This document shows positions 1 to 8,783 of a stretch of DNA of 64,000 bases, piece by piece. The DNA lies in contig JAQSEB010000016.1 in the NCBI GenBank assembly GCA_030063045.1, positions 620,001 through 684,000 on the forward strand, in the 5' to 3' direction. The number at the start of each line of letters is the position of its first letter. Position 1 is the stretch's first letter. The position numbers were made by a program, and so were the translations under genes. The notes beneath the pieces were generated by a model. It did not search any database. It worked only from the letters and a program-made list of their open reading frames with translations, and was not told the DNA's origin. This stretch comes from Pratylenchus scribneri. Lineage: Eukaryota; Nematoda; Chromadorea; Rhabditida; Pratylenchidae.

Positions 1-746
1 GCCAAACCCGAACCGAACAATGTCCACAGCAAAAGGCAGCAGTAGACGAACCAATGTCCAAGGCAATCCCCACGGATGATGGACGAAACTGAAAGAGAAA
101 ACCCCAAAGCCAAGAACCGAAATTGAACCCAATAAACCAAATTTGAATTAACGGCGATCAAATATTTATTGGGGCCAAAAATAGATGTTAAATGACAGCA
201 GATGGGGGGAAGGAATAAACGGAATCCAACAAAAAGAAGGGTAAGGCGAGATCATTTTATATCCCATCGAGAGGGGCGTGGGCAACGGTCGAGATTCTTA
301 ATCGGGCAATGGGCCAACAAGCAAGATCCGGAGCTAAGCCAGTGGGGAAGAGAGCCAAATTGAGGAGGAGCAAGCCAATGTGCCACATAGGAAGGGTCAA
401 TGGGCAGCAAGCAAATTCCAAGCAATTGGGGATGGGATAAGCGGCCGGCACGGATTAAGGAAATGGGCCAAGCGGACGAGAGCCCAGCCAATTCAAATTA
501 TGGGGCCAAGCCAATTCGCAATTGGTTGATCGGCCAAGTTGATTTCTGCAAATGAAGGGAGGGGAGGGAAACCCAACTCACATCAGATTTAGATTGTTTT
601 GGCCGTTTTTGCCATTTATAAACTAAAGTGGGAAAAAATGGGAAAATGGCTATTAAATTACATGATGAAAAGTATTAAAATATTTAAAATTAATTTGACT
701 AAAACTGTCGAAGACACATAGAATATTCATGGAGAAATGTGGCTCT
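1..746. other. Non-coding flank, possibly LTR-like sequence
   Basis: No convincing gene is seen here. The sequence lies beyond the point (about 747) where the BEL integrase reading stops matching its family. Read on the minus strand it has a TATA-like GATATAAAA stretch near 256-264 and an AATAAA near 169-174, as an LTR would. It does not match the BEL LTR at 25559-26238 by eye, so it may belong to another element or to a rearranged 3' end. Several GGCCAAGC-like short motifs recur between 300 and 540. Confidence 0.3.
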
Positions 747-1045
747 GGTCCAATCAACACCTCCATGTTTGAGTTTGATAACATGAATTCGCCGAATAAA
801 GTGCTCAGCCAAAGGGGAGCCCCGGGGAAGTTGGATTGGTCGTTTGAAGTTTTGAGGCTCATCGGAACGATCCATTCGGGGGTGCAACCGATATATCCCA
901 TCTGGATCCATAGCTACCCCAGGCATCGGGAACACCAAATATTTCTGCTCTTGACGAATAAGTGCCTTTTTGGCCTTCTCCATTTCGGAGGCATCAAACG
1001 GGTAAAGAGACAGGGTTTTAGCTGTGGCCAATTTTCGGGAACAAT
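747..1045 (-). pseudogene. BEL/Pao polyprotein, downstream fragment (pre-integrase zinc-binding region)
   Basis: This is the continuation of the BEL polyprotein whose upstream part lies at 20285-25181. The reading resumes exactly outside the Maverick. The right fragment ends ...HFANC and this fragment continues with CSRKLATAKTLSLYPF, so the original frame is recovered once the AACAAT duplication is counted once. It shows the usual end of the connection region (KALIRQEQKYLVF) and the H2C2-type integrase zinc-binding start (HIRR-like RRIHVIKLKHGGV). After HGGVDWT near 747 the reading no longer resembles an integrase, so the catalytic core, C-terminus and 3' LTR are missing or displaced. It is inactive as a gene. 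Confidence 0.8.
1040..1045. repeat. Maverick target-site duplication, left copy
   Basis: AACAAT directly precedes the left terminus AGTAGTATTG. The same six bases follow the right terminus at 20285-20290. A 6-bp duplication is the known Maverick/Polinton integration signature. Confidence 0.95.
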
Positions 1046-1220
1046 AGTAGTATTGTGATGCCCCATTTTTTCCAAAAAAGGCGATTTTTGGCCAACATTC
1101 GAGAGTGCTGCCCTTTTTTGAAGCGGAAAGGTATTGGAGGAGTTTGGAAATGATGGTCAATGTGTTTGGATTGGGTTGTAGGGGCAAATGGGTTTGAAGG
1201 GGCATAAAGCCGATGGATAT
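1046..1220. repeat. Maverick left terminal inverted repeat
   Basis: It starts AGTAGTATTGTGATGCCCC and matches the reverse complement of 20126-20284 almost perfectly for the outer 85 bases. A diverged patch with about 16 extra bases follows, then another matching block (GGGGCAAATGGGTTTGAAGG). Starting with AG and ending with CT is usual for the family. Confidence 0.93.
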
Positions 1221-1548
1221 TGGATGAAATGAAAATAGGCAATGCCATTTGAAGAATTGTTTTAATAAATTTTTTAATTGGAATAAAAGATAAAATGTCA
1301 TAAAAAAATAAAAATTAAAAAATATAATGGAAAATTGGGACTTTTTCAATGAATGATAACTCGTCATGAAAATCCTAAATTGAAAATCCGGGCCGACCAT
1401 TAAAAAATATGAAGCTTTAGCTCTGATTTGACATATCGGATGTATTTCTAGCATTCGTAGGGAATTTTTGCGATGTACCTAAAAAGATGAACTAAATCAT
1501 CGAAAATCCTAACTTTTTCAAAACATAAAGCCAACAAATTTTAATAAT
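1221..1548. other. AT-rich spacer between TIR and TBP-like gene
   Basis: No ORF or RNA gene is seen. It presumably holds the 3' UTR of the minus-strand TBP-like gene. Confidence 0.5.
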
Positions 1549-2255
1549 TTATCGTGGAAATTGTGAGAGTAAATGTACAAATGAATTGAAAAGTTGGTTC
1601 ATTTGAGGGATTTCGCGAATGCCAGTGAGAATGATTTTTCCCGAAACATAAACGAGACCGGTGGCTTTCCCCTCATGAAATTTACAACGAAGTGCCGGGA
1701 AAATTGTAGGATCATATTGACTTTTTTGGATCAAACGAATTCTCGGATCATTCAGCCCCTCTTGTTGATTCCATCGCAATAACTCGTGAATTCGTTCAAT
1801 TCCAATTCGATGAGGCATTTGATGCGCGGTAACAATGTTGACCACTCGCATCCCGTAGATCAATCCATCGCCTTTATCGAATGCCTCTCCTCCTCTTCTA
1901 GCTGCCAATCTCAAACTTTTTGAAACTTTTCGGGCAGCAAATTCTCCCATTTCTTAAAATTATTTTCGAAAAAATAGAAAAAGAATCAATAGTTACCGGG
2001 ATGAGGAACACCGGTCAAAACTACTTTTCCCGATTTGAAAATCAATGCTGCCACAACATTGCATTTTTGATGTTCATCATCATCACCATCTCCTGTTCTG
2101 ACCGGAAATCTCATGATGAGGGAATGAAACCGTCGAGGCGAATATTCAATATTCCATCCATTTCGTGCAATTGCCAAATATTGGCTGTGTGGAATTTTCT
2201 TTTGGGATTTGGAAGGGAAAAGTCGGAAGACAAGACTACAATTTTCAATTTTCAT
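1549..2255 (-). CDS. TATA-binding protein (TBP) homologue encoded by the Maverick
   Basis: TBP binds TATA promoter DNA as a two-repeat saddle and nucleates transcription initiation. Two exons are supported, 2255-1997 and 1952-1549, joined by a GT-AG intron in phase 1, giving about 220 residues, which is little more than the TBP core. Repeat 1 has NIEYSPRRFHSLIMR (residues 35-49) and ALIFKSGKVVLTG (70-82). These match the TBP signatures EYNPKRFAAVIMR and ALIFSSGKMVCTG. Repeat 2 starts near residue 121 and has YDPTIFPAL (166) and GLVYVSGKIILTG (185-197). FAARKVSK between the repeats matches TBP LAARKYAR. An acidic insert (GDGDDDEHQK) interrupts repeat 1. The first codon directly follows a TTTTAG acceptor, so the mRNA may be trans-spliced there. 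The gene lies inside the TIRs. Divergence from the animal consensus suggests it is not a recent copy of the host TBP. Confidence 0.88.
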
Positions 2256-2285
2256 CTAAAAGATTTATTCAATAATAGAAAATAT
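2247..2285 (-). promoter_or_regulatory. Intercistronic region: AATAAA then TTTTAG acceptor abutting the TBP start codon
   Basis: Read on the minus strand, the PAZ gene stop (2307) is followed within 52 bases by AATAAATC, TTTTAG and the ATG of the TBP gene at 2255. This is the layout of a very compact nematode operon with a spliced-leader acceptor. The assignment is inferred from order and spacing only. Confidence 0.5.
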
Positions 2286-2306
2286 TGTGAATGAATGATG
2301 AATGTC

Positions 2307-3189
2307 TCAAATGTCATCGCATTTATTCTCGGCCTTCTTTTTCAAAATCTTCGGAGCCACCAGCAAAACCTCCAATGGAAAATATGATTGGTGCCGCCCC
2401 CCTCCATATTGGATAACGCATGGGAAATACGGATGGCGAAGTTTCAAACCGTGCTTGATAAAGTAATAGGCCCGAACCTGTTTGAAGAAAGGATTTTGAT
2501 GAATTGGAAAAATGAAGAAGACCTACCGTCACATTCAAATATCCTCCCAGGGCAGGAACAACTGTTGAGGATTGAGTGGTCAAATCGCAACAACGAACGA
2601 TGAAATTGTGACTGGTCGGTCGAAGATGGCTTGTTTTGAGCATCATTTCATCCTTCAAATGTTCAATCAATTGACGGCGACTTTCCAGCCCACAGAACAA
2701 GCATTGTAATTCCTTTTGTGAGCATTGATATTTCTCACAAAGATAGTCGATCAAAGGAACCCAGTTGGAATTCTCCTCTTTACGGCATTTGCATCCTCCC
2801 TTGCCTTTTTCTGAAAATGATTTTTTTTTAAAAATGTGATTCTGAATTTTAGACCTTTCAACATGGGTTGCCTTCCAAAAATGGCTCGATTCTCCTTTTC
2901 ATCGTCCTCCTCATTTTTCGAAGCCAATTTTCCATCGCCTTCTTTTTGAGTGGTGACCGAAATAAAATCGTCCTCATCATCATATTCTTCCAGGATTTTC
3001 AAAGTCTCTTCGTCATCATCCTCATCCATTTTATTTTCGGTAGATTTCTAAAAATTTTAAAATAAATTTTGAATTTGATAATAAATTATTAACCTCAACT
3101 CCGTCAATAGCTGTTGGTGTATTTTCCTGATTTTTTTGTTGGGCATCATTGATCACTTGAAGCCAGTCGTTGGCCAGAATAAAATCCAT
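2307..3189 (-). CDS. Stand-alone Argonaute-type PAZ-domain protein encoded by the Maverick
   Basis: PAZ domains bind the 3' ends of small RNAs in Argonaute and Dicer. Four exons join without a stop: 3189-3094, 3047-2855, 2810-2527 and 2477-2307, all GT-AG, giving about 247 residues. Residues 1-100 are acidic and low-complexity (MDEDDDEETLKILEEYDDE). The C-terminal half reads as an Argonaute PAZ. It opens with IDYLCEKY, has a central FIVRCCDL strand, and ends with YYFIKHGLKLRHPYFPCV then YFPLEVLLV. These correspond to Ago YFK..Y.L.L.YP.LPC and YLPLEV. The protein stops soon after this landmark, so no MID or PIWI domain and no slicer activity are expected. It is followed by the TBP-like gene on the same strand and is divergent from the packaging ATPase. 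A role in sequestering small RNAs is inference only. Confidence 0.82.
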
Positions 3190-3282
3190 TTTTGAATGTA
3201 TTTTTTGAATATTTGAAAATTTGTTTTTTAAGAATTTTATCCTAGCCAAATTTGACCTTATTTATATATAATTGAATGGATT

Positions 3283-4035
3283 ATGAAATTGATTCAAAAA
3301 AAGATGGAATTTTCTAAAATTGATTCTAAACAATTGCTTTTTCGTCATCCTTTCACTATGATTGTTTCAGGGAGTACTGGAAGTGGGAAATCGGAATGGC
3401 TTCTTCGCCTCTTTAGAAATTTTAATCATTTAATTGGAATAAGCAATGAGAAAGATGAAAAGAACCTAGATTCAGAAACCCCAATCAAACTTATTCTCTA
3501 TTGTTATGGTGAGTTGAATCCAAATATTGTACAAATGCAAAGAGTTGGGAAAATAAGTTGTGGTGAAATACCAATTCTAACTCATCCAGGCATTCCGAAG
3601 GAAGAACTTTTACGCGAATATGCTAAACAAACAAAAGGAGGGCTGATGGTAGTGTTGGATGATTTGATGATTGGAATTGGAGCAAGTCAAGAATTTTTAG
3701 ATTCCCTTTTCACAAAGGGTTCACACAATCTTGGCATAAGTATCATTCTCGTTACACAACATTTGTTCACAAAAGAATTGAGAGTGCCCCGAAATAATGC
3801 CCATTATTTGGTGCTGATGAGAAATCCAGCAGGAGCATTACAAATTCGAAATCTTGCTGTCCAACTGTTCCCTTCGAAAACGGCATATTTCATGGAAGCC
3901 TATGGAGATGCAACAAATAAAAATTTTGGATATTTACTAATAGACATGCATCCATCCACTGTAGACTTCCTTCGCCTCCGGACAAATATATACCCAAATG
4001 AAGAAATGCCAACGATAATTTATCTTCCAAAATGA
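3283..4035 (+). CDS. ATP: Maverick genome-packaging ATPase (FtsK/HerA, A32-like)
   Basis: This is a DNA-packaging motor ATPase of the A32 type that would pump the element's DNA into capsids. It has 250 aa. The Walker A motif GSTGSGKS is at residues 30-37, after the family-typical HPFTMIVSG strand. Walker B is GGLMVVLDDL at about 117-126. LVTQHLFTKELRVPRNNAHY has the sensor-like Q and R features seen in Polinton ATPases. The start could be 3283 or the second ATG at 3304. It opens the intronless plus-strand cassette, and its TGA overlaps the next ATG as ATGA at 4032-4035. Confidence 0.95.
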   Translation: MKLIQKKMEFSKIDSKQLLFRHPFTMIVSGSTGSGKSEWLLRLFRNFNHLIGISNEKDEKNLDSETPIKLILYCYGELNPNIVQMQRVGKISCGEIPILTHPGIPKEELLREYAKQTKGGLMVVLDDLMIGIGASQEFLDSLFTKGSHNLGISIILVTQHLFTKELRVPRNNAHYLVLMRNPAGALQIRNLAVQLFPSKTAYFMEAYGDATNKNFGYLLIDMHPSTVDFLRLRTNIYPNEEMPTIIYLPK

Positions 4036-4442
4036 CTAGAAGGCATTTAAAAAATTCAAAAATCCGTTCAATAGAATTTAGTCCAATTATAAAAGAAAAT
4101 TTGAATTTTTTAAGAAAAATTCATGAAAACAAACGTTCACATCTAAAAATTAGACAAATTCTAATAGGTGCAAGAGATGAAGAATTGCTTACACTTGTCG
4201 AAATTTGTTTTAACCTATTAAAGAGTAGAATCCCTCTGAGTAAAAGACATCATAAGCTTCTCAAAAAACAGGCTATTATTGTAAGAAAACTTGCTCGTTC
4301 AAGATCAGCTAAAACCTCAAAATCATTACTCCTGAAAAGTGTTGGACAAAGAGGAGATGGTTTGCCTCTGGTTCCAGCCATATTATCCAGTGTTATTCTT
4401 CCAATATTAACGGAAACAATAATCTCAAAAATAAATAAATAG
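4032..4442 (+). CDS. Small basic Maverick protein with C-terminal hydrophobic helix
   Basis: This 136-aa protein is rich in Lys and Arg (for example KRHHKLLKKQAIIVRKLARS). It ends in a hydrophobic stretch LVPAILSSVILPILTETII. Small basic proteins with an LP-rich terminal helix recur next to the ATPase in Mavericks and adintovirus-like elements and have been compared with adenovirus core or membrane-active peptides. No enzyme motif is visible. It starts in an ATGA overlap with the ATPase stop, implying coupled translation. A virion DNA-binding or membrane-lytic role is an inference. Confidence 0.65.
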   Translation: MTRRHLKNSKIRSIEFSPIIKENLNFLRKIHENKRSHLKIRQILIGARDEELLTLVEICFNLLKSRIPLSKRHHKLLKKQAIIVRKLARSRSAKTSKSLLLKSVGQRGDGLPLVPAILSSVILPILTETIISKINK

Positions 4443-4479
4443 ATGACAATAAATTCTAGAATAAAAAAATTCTTAAGCA

Positions 4480-5358
4480 ATGAAACATACAAATCGAATG
4501 TTTTTAATTCCCGAAGAACTTTACCAACACTATTTTTCATCCCAATCTGTACAGAGTCAAGATGGAAGCCCATTGGGGCATATTCAATCAAAAATGCAAA
4601 TTTTATCTGACCCCCTTCAAGCTAATTCTCGAATGGGAAAGGAAGAAAGGGCTATTCGCTACGATCAGGAATATAGTAAGCGCTATAGCAAACTTCAGAA
4701 AGATCAAGAGGAAAAACCTTTGAATGTTCGACTTCAAAATTTAAGGGAAATTGTGGAAAATATACCAGCACCCGTTGTTCAAGAAAATAAAACAACAATA
4801 CCCATTTCAAAAAAAGCATCCAAAAAAGTATATCTTCAAAAAATGACTAAAAAGTTTTCAAAGCCCATAAAAAAGGGAAAATCGACGATTGATGATAATG
4901 AGAATGATGATGATGATGATGAAGAAGAAGAGGAGGAAATTTTTGAAGATGCCAAAACGGGAAAAGATGATTTAATAGCCGGAACAAGCGAAGCTAATAT
5001 TTTTGTCGAGAGAAAGAAAAAGGCATACGATTATGTGTCTAGAAATTTAAAGGATTTGGGAATTAATAGTCATGGTCAAATTGTTCAAACATCGAACATT
5101 GGTGCACCTATACCTATTAAAACTAGCTCAGTCGCAACCATCATTGATCATTTGGTGAATAATCAAGGAAATCGAAGGCAACCTCTTCCTACTGGATATG
5201 ATAAATTTGTGGAAAGGATAGTCCGGCATCCAGAGTTGGTAAAAATTCTGGGGTTGAAGCAAAAGAGACATCAATCCGGTTCGGGAATGGTCCTTTTTAA
5301 AAAGGCATATAAAAGAGAGAAAATTCCATTTAAATTTAAACCATCACTTTGGAAATGA
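4480..5358 (+). CDS. Conserved-type Maverick protein of unknown function, acidic centre
   Basis: The protein is 292 aa. The N-terminus (MFLIPEELYQHYF) and the following Arg/Lys/Glu-rich helix (GKEERAIRYDQEYSKRY) look like the uncharacterised protein found between ATPase and integrase in other Mavericks. The centre has a run of Asp and Glu at about residues 140-157 following a Lys-rich stretch. The C-terminal half (residues 180-292) looks folded, with a basic end (YKREKIPFKFKPSLWK). I do not recognise a domain. Its stop overlaps the integrase start by 10 bases. Confidence 0.6.
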   Translation: MKHTNRMFLIPEELYQHYFSSQSVQSQDGSPLGHIQSKMQILSDPLQANSRMGKEERAIRYDQEYSKRYSKLQKDQEEKPLNVRLQNLREIVENIPAPVVQENKTTIPISKKASKKVYLQKMTKKFSKPIKKGKSTIDDNENDDDDDEEEEEEIFEDAKTGKDDLIAGTSEANIFVERKKKAYDYVSRNLKDLGINSHGQIVQTSNIGAPIPIKTSSVATIIDHLVNNQGNRRQPLPTGYDKFVERIVRHPELVKILGLKQKRHQSGSGMVLFKKAYKREKIPFKFKPSLWK

Positions 5359-6488
5359 AATCCAAAAGCCAAATTCTCGATCATTTCTATAAAGATATTC
5401 ATTCCCCTTCGGCTTATACTTCCCTCATTCCTTTGTACAAGGAAGCAGTGAAAATACGTGGAGATATAAGCAAAAATGATGTGCAAAAATACTTAGAATC
5501 GCAACAAACTTATACTCTACACAGAAGAGCGGTTCGTCGCTATCCAACTCTTCCGACTCTCGCTCCCGGTTTACATACGGAATGGCAAGCAGATTTGGCA
5601 GTATTTGATAGGATTTCTCGAAAAAATAGAGGATACAAATATTTGCTAGTTTGTATTGATACACTTAGTCGCCAAATTTTCGTTGAACCAGTCAAAGGCA
5701 AATCCGCTCCTAATATGGTGAAAGCTTTTGATCGAATATTCACAAGGCCAGGAATCCATATTCCATGGAAAATAAAAACGGATCAGGGGAAAGAATTTTT
5801 AGCCAAAAAAGTACAGGAATATTTCAAAGGAAAGGAAGTGCAACATTATTGCATGTACAATCCTCGATTCCATGCAGGTATGGCCGAACGAGCAAATCGG
5901 ACAATCAAAGAACGGTTGTATCGCTATTTTACGGAAAGGAAAACCCAAAATTGGACTGGAGTGATCCAAGAAATTGTGGATGGAATTAACCATTCATACA
6001 ACGCCTCAATTGGAATGAGGCCAGTGGATGTGAATTTTAAAAATGCTGAAAAAATCAGAAAAACTCTTGAACAAAAAGCAATTGAAAAATTCCAAAATAA
6101 ACGTGGAAAGAAGAAGAAATTCGAAGTAGGAGATGCGGTTAGAATTGAAAAGCATAAACACATATTCCAAAAAGGGTTTTTGCCCAATTTTACTAGTGAA
6201 ATTTTCTTTATTGAACGAATTCGTGACAATGTCCCTTACCAGCCTATTTCTTATCGAATTCGGGATGGCAATGGTGAATTGATCAAGGGCTGGTTTTATT
6301 CGCATGATTTTAGCCGGTTTAGGCAGAAGAAAACTTCTATGGATTCGGAACAGCCAGTTTATGACATTGAAAAAATTATAAGGAAACGAAAGAAAGAGGG
6401 TCGAGAATATTTGTACGTTAAATGGAAAGGTTATGGAGAGGAGTATAATAGCTGGATTCCAGCAAGTACCCTTCTATGGAAAGAATAA
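5349..6488 (+). CDS. INT: Maverick integrase with C-terminal chromodomain
   Basis: This is a retroviral/Ty3-type DDE integrase (379 aa) that would insert the element's DNA. The catalytic triad is D82 (WQADLAVF), D145 (KTDQGKEF) and E180 (AGMAERANRT), giving DD35E spacing. The core is preceded by the short conserved TLHRRAVRRYPTLPT-like segment. An SH3-like region with FEVGDAVRI follows the core. A chromodomain closes the protein at about 333-376, with the aromatic cage pattern YDIEKIIRKR, YLYVKWKGY and WIPAS. Chromodomains usually bind methylated histone tails and may guide target choice. It lies in the intronless virion cassette. Confidence 0.96.
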   Translation: MEMKSKSQILDHFYKDIHSPSAYTSLIPLYKEAVKIRGDISKNDVQKYLESQQTYTLHRRAVRRYPTLPTLAPGLHTEWQADLAVFDRISRKNRGYKYLLVCIDTLSRQIFVEPVKGKSAPNMVKAFDRIFTRPGIHIPWKIKTDQGKEFLAKKVQEYFKGKEVQHYCMYNPRFHAGMAERANRTIKERLYRYFTERKTQNWTGVIQEIVDGINHSYNASIGMRPVDVNFKNAEKIRKTLEQKAIEKFQNKRGKKKKFEVGDAVRIEKHKHIFQKGFLPNFTSEIFFIERIRDNVPYQPISYRIRDGNGELIKGWFYSHDFSRFRQKKTSMDSEQPVYDIEKIIRKRKKEGREYLYVKWKGYGEEYNSWIPASTLLWKE

Positions 6489-6526
6489 ATAAAGAAAATA
6501 ACATTTGAAAATGAAATCCTATTAGA

Positions 6527-7666
6527 ATGTCTTCTTCAACCACATCCTTCTACATAATCCTCCCTTCTAATACACCTGTTGATGGGAATAAGACAAATTC
6601 ATTCCGTGTCCGTCTTCCTCGTAAACTTCAATTCAATTCGGAATGGTCTGTCGGGTTGGCTGTGCTGGTTTATCCTCACACTTGGCCATCGCTAGGTACA
6701 ACCACCCAACAATTTGTTAATGTTGTATGGAAAACGGGGGAAAATGTCCGAATTGAACTTCCCTCGAATACATTTACCAATCCCCTTGAGTTGACCAAAG
6801 CAATGACAAAAGCTTTGCAATCTGGAAGTGAAGAGCTGGCTAAGAAAGTACGAACAACACAGTTCTCATTTCTTGAAGTTGTTAAAAAGGCTGAGAAACG
6901 AGCCCGAGAAGAACATGAGAAAATTACTAAAGAAATCCATCAGAAACAATCTATGCCCACTCTAGTCAAAGATATTGAAGAGGTCTCCGATTTGGAAGGT
7001 GCCAAAACGGTTTTGGAACGGCAAGAAAGAGAAAGTTCAAAATTGGTGGAAGATGAAGAAGAACAGCAAATCTCGCCTCAAAAAATTCCAACTTTAGAAG
7101 AACTCTATAATCGCTATTTGAATGAAGAAATTGCACTATTAGACGATGAAGATCGCATGATTCTAGATCAGACAAAACAAAAAGGCCTTGAGCCATGGAT
7201 TCATGCTTATAGACATGTTAATTTCGCTTGCCGACTCCAATTCGATTCCACACATAATCGTTTCACATTTCACCTGGATGCAGGGTTCATTCAACGAGTT
7301 GAGCTTAGTGAACAACTCTCCTATATTCTTGGATTTGATCAACAAATTCTAAATGAAACCACTGTGGCTAAATTCATGCCCGATTTGAAAGGAGGGGTTT
7401 CCTCTTTTTTAGTCTATGCCCCTGATTTGATTGAGCCAATGATGTTTGGTGATGTTACTGCACCTATTCTCCGTGCCGTCACAATTCGGGGCAAACCCGA
7501 TGAAATTGTAGAAGAACAATTCTACGCAATTCAGTACCATAAATTACTGGTGAAAGAAATCAGTGAAATTTCCATTGAAATTCGTTCATCCAATGGCGCA
7601 CTAATACCTTTCATGTATGGAAACTGTACATTAACTTTGCATTTTCGAAAATCCTCATATTTTTAA
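6527..7666 (+). CDS. Maverick minor capsid protein (penton-like)
   Basis: The protein is 379 aa. The N-terminus (TSFYIILPSNTPVDGN, then FRVRLPRKLQF and EWSVGLAVLVYPHTWPSL) is the characteristic opening of the Polinton minor capsid or penton protein, predicted to be a single jelly roll occupying capsid vertices. A charged helical insert spans about residues 115-215 and is rich in Glu and Lys. The C-terminal half is again beta-rich (FTFHLDAGFIQRVELSEQLSYILGF and a final CTLTLHFRKSSYF). It sits between integrase and protease, as in other nematode Mavericks. Confidence 0.85.
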   Translation: MSSSTTSFYIILPSNTPVDGNKTNSFRVRLPRKLQFNSEWSVGLAVLVYPHTWPSLGTTTQQFVNVVWKTGENVRIELPSNTFTNPLELTKAMTKALQSGSEELAKKVRTTQFSFLEVVKKAEKRAREEHEKITKEIHQKQSMPTLVKDIEEVSDLEGAKTVLERQERESSKLVEDEEEQQISPQKIPTLEELYNRYLNEEIALLDDEDRMILDQTKQKGLEPWIHAYRHVNFACRLQFDSTHNRFTFHLDAGFIQRVELSEQLSYILGFDQQILNETTVAKFMPDLKGGVSSFLVYAPDLIEPMMFGDVTAPILRAVTIRGKPDEIVEEQFYAIQYHKLLVKEISEISIEIRSSNGALIPFMYGNCTLTLHFRKSSYF

Positions 7667-7679
7667 TCCATTTCACACA

Positions 7680-8156
7680 TTGATGAACAATTTTCAAATT
7701 GACAAAATTCTCGGAAGAAATCAATCGACTGCACCTTATTATTTGGGTTGTTTTCCATCAGATAAACTTGACAGAGTCCCTTCGAAATATTTTCCCCTTT
7801 CATTTGTGGTAAATTTCGATCCGTCTTGGGAAAAAGGTTCACATTGGGTAGCCATTTTTGCCGAATCACCTCATTCCGTAGACTATTATGATTCTCTGGG
7901 TATATGGCCTCCTCCTAATGAAAATATTTCACGATATTTGTCTAATTTCAATCAAATTGAATTCAATCCATACGCCTTCCAAGAAATTGGCTCTAGGAAT
8001 TGTGGAAAACATGCAATATTTTTTCTCTATAACCGATCCATTGGAAAAACAATGAACGAAATTCTCCAATTTTTAATTGACAGGGGAATGATTCGGAAAA
8101 CTTCTCCTGATCGAATAGTTAGTAATTTTTTAAATGAAAAAATATTTGATCAATGA
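7680..8156 (+). CDS. PRO: Adenain-like maturation cysteine protease
   Basis: This 158-aa protein resembles the adenovirus maturation protease that cleaves virion precursor proteins. The catalytic set is visible: H55 in GSHWVAIFA, D71 in YYDSLG, Q101 in AFQEIG and C108 in RNCGKHAIFFLY. Length and spacing fit the Polinton PRO family. The stop overlaps the next start as ATGA at 8153-8156. Confidence 0.95.
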   Translation: MMNNFQIDKILGRNQSTAPYYLGCFPSDKLDRVPSKYFPLSFVVNFDPSWEKGSHWVAIFAESPHSVDYYDSLGIWPPPNENISRYLSNFNQIEFNPYAFQEIGSRNCGKHAIFFLYNRSIGKTMNEILQFLIDRGMIRKTSPDRIVSNFLNEKIFDQ

Positions 8157-8773
8157 ATATAAATAAAATACAATTTCAATATCTTCACAATAAACAATTC
8201 TCAAAAATGCATGTTGATTTCGATCCTCTCAATGTTGAATGGTCTAAATTTACAATTGGTCCATCAGAAGATGACGAATTCTACCGCCAAACCGGTGGTT
8301 ATGCCATCTTTCGAGGCATGCCCTACCAACGAGGGAATGGTCTTGGTTCAATATTTTGTCGCCTATTTCGCTACCTACTTCCCATTGGGAAAGAAATTGG
8401 ATCGGCCATCGGTCGACAAGGATTGGAAACTGGTAGCAAAGTTTTGAGCAATGTGCTTGAAGGAAAAGATTTAAAGCAATCCTTGATTGATGAGGGAAAA
8501 GTCGGATTAAAATCCCTCTTGGATAAAGCTTCAAGTGGATTAGAGCGGCAACAACAAACTGGACAAGGGGTCTTTGATTTTAAAAAATATGGAAAAAATG
8601 GGAAGAAAATTGCCATACCAAAGCTAGGCAAACATATACATAAACTTGCTTCCGTAATGGGACCATCAAATTTTATCCCATCGACGAAGAATAAAAAGCG
8701 ACGACTACCATCAAAACCCAAAACAAAAAATCCTCCAAAAAGATTGCGAATTGATTCGCTCGGAACATATTAA
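8153..8773 (+). CDS. Maverick capsid-associated protein (pVI/PY-like)
   Basis: The protein is 206 aa. The centre reads YQRGNGLGSIFCRLFRYLLP, then GKEIGSAIGRQGLETGSKVLSNVLEGKDLKQSL in several segments, and LERQQQTGQGVF. This pattern (GxG-S-hydrophobic followed by amphipathic Gly/Ala helices) recurs in Mavericks directly before the major capsid gene. It has been compared to membrane-active minor virion proteins. The C-terminus is basic (KNKKRRLPSKPKTKNPPKR), a likely nuclear localisation or DNA-binding tail. Function is not established. Confidence 0.7.
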   Translation: MNINKIQFQYLHNKQFSKMHVDFDPLNVEWSKFTIGPSEDDEFYRQTGGYAIFRGMPYQRGNGLGSIFCRLFRYLLPIGKEIGSAIGRQGLETGSKVLSNVLEGKDLKQSLIDEGKVGLKSLLDKASSGLERQQQTGQGVFDFKKYGKNGKKIAIPKLGKHIHKLASVMGPSNFIPSTKNKKRRLPSKPKTKNPPKRLRIDSLGTY

Positions 8774-8783
8774 ACAAACAAAA

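Noticed and set aside
252..491. 79-aa ORF rich in Pro, Leu and Ser at the left edge
   Set aside because: It is composed of recurrent GGCCAAGC-type short motifs in probable LTR or non-coding sequence. No homology is recognised.
1018..1248. Short ORFs over the TIR, echoed at 20079-20444
   Set aside because: The similarity of the two proteins is due to the inverted terminal repeats, not to duplicated genes.
699..1454. 251-residue minus-strand ORF as one gene
   Set aside because: Its N-terminal half reads through the Maverick TIR. Only the part below 1045 is BEL-derived, and the C-terminal residues after HGGVDWT match nothing.
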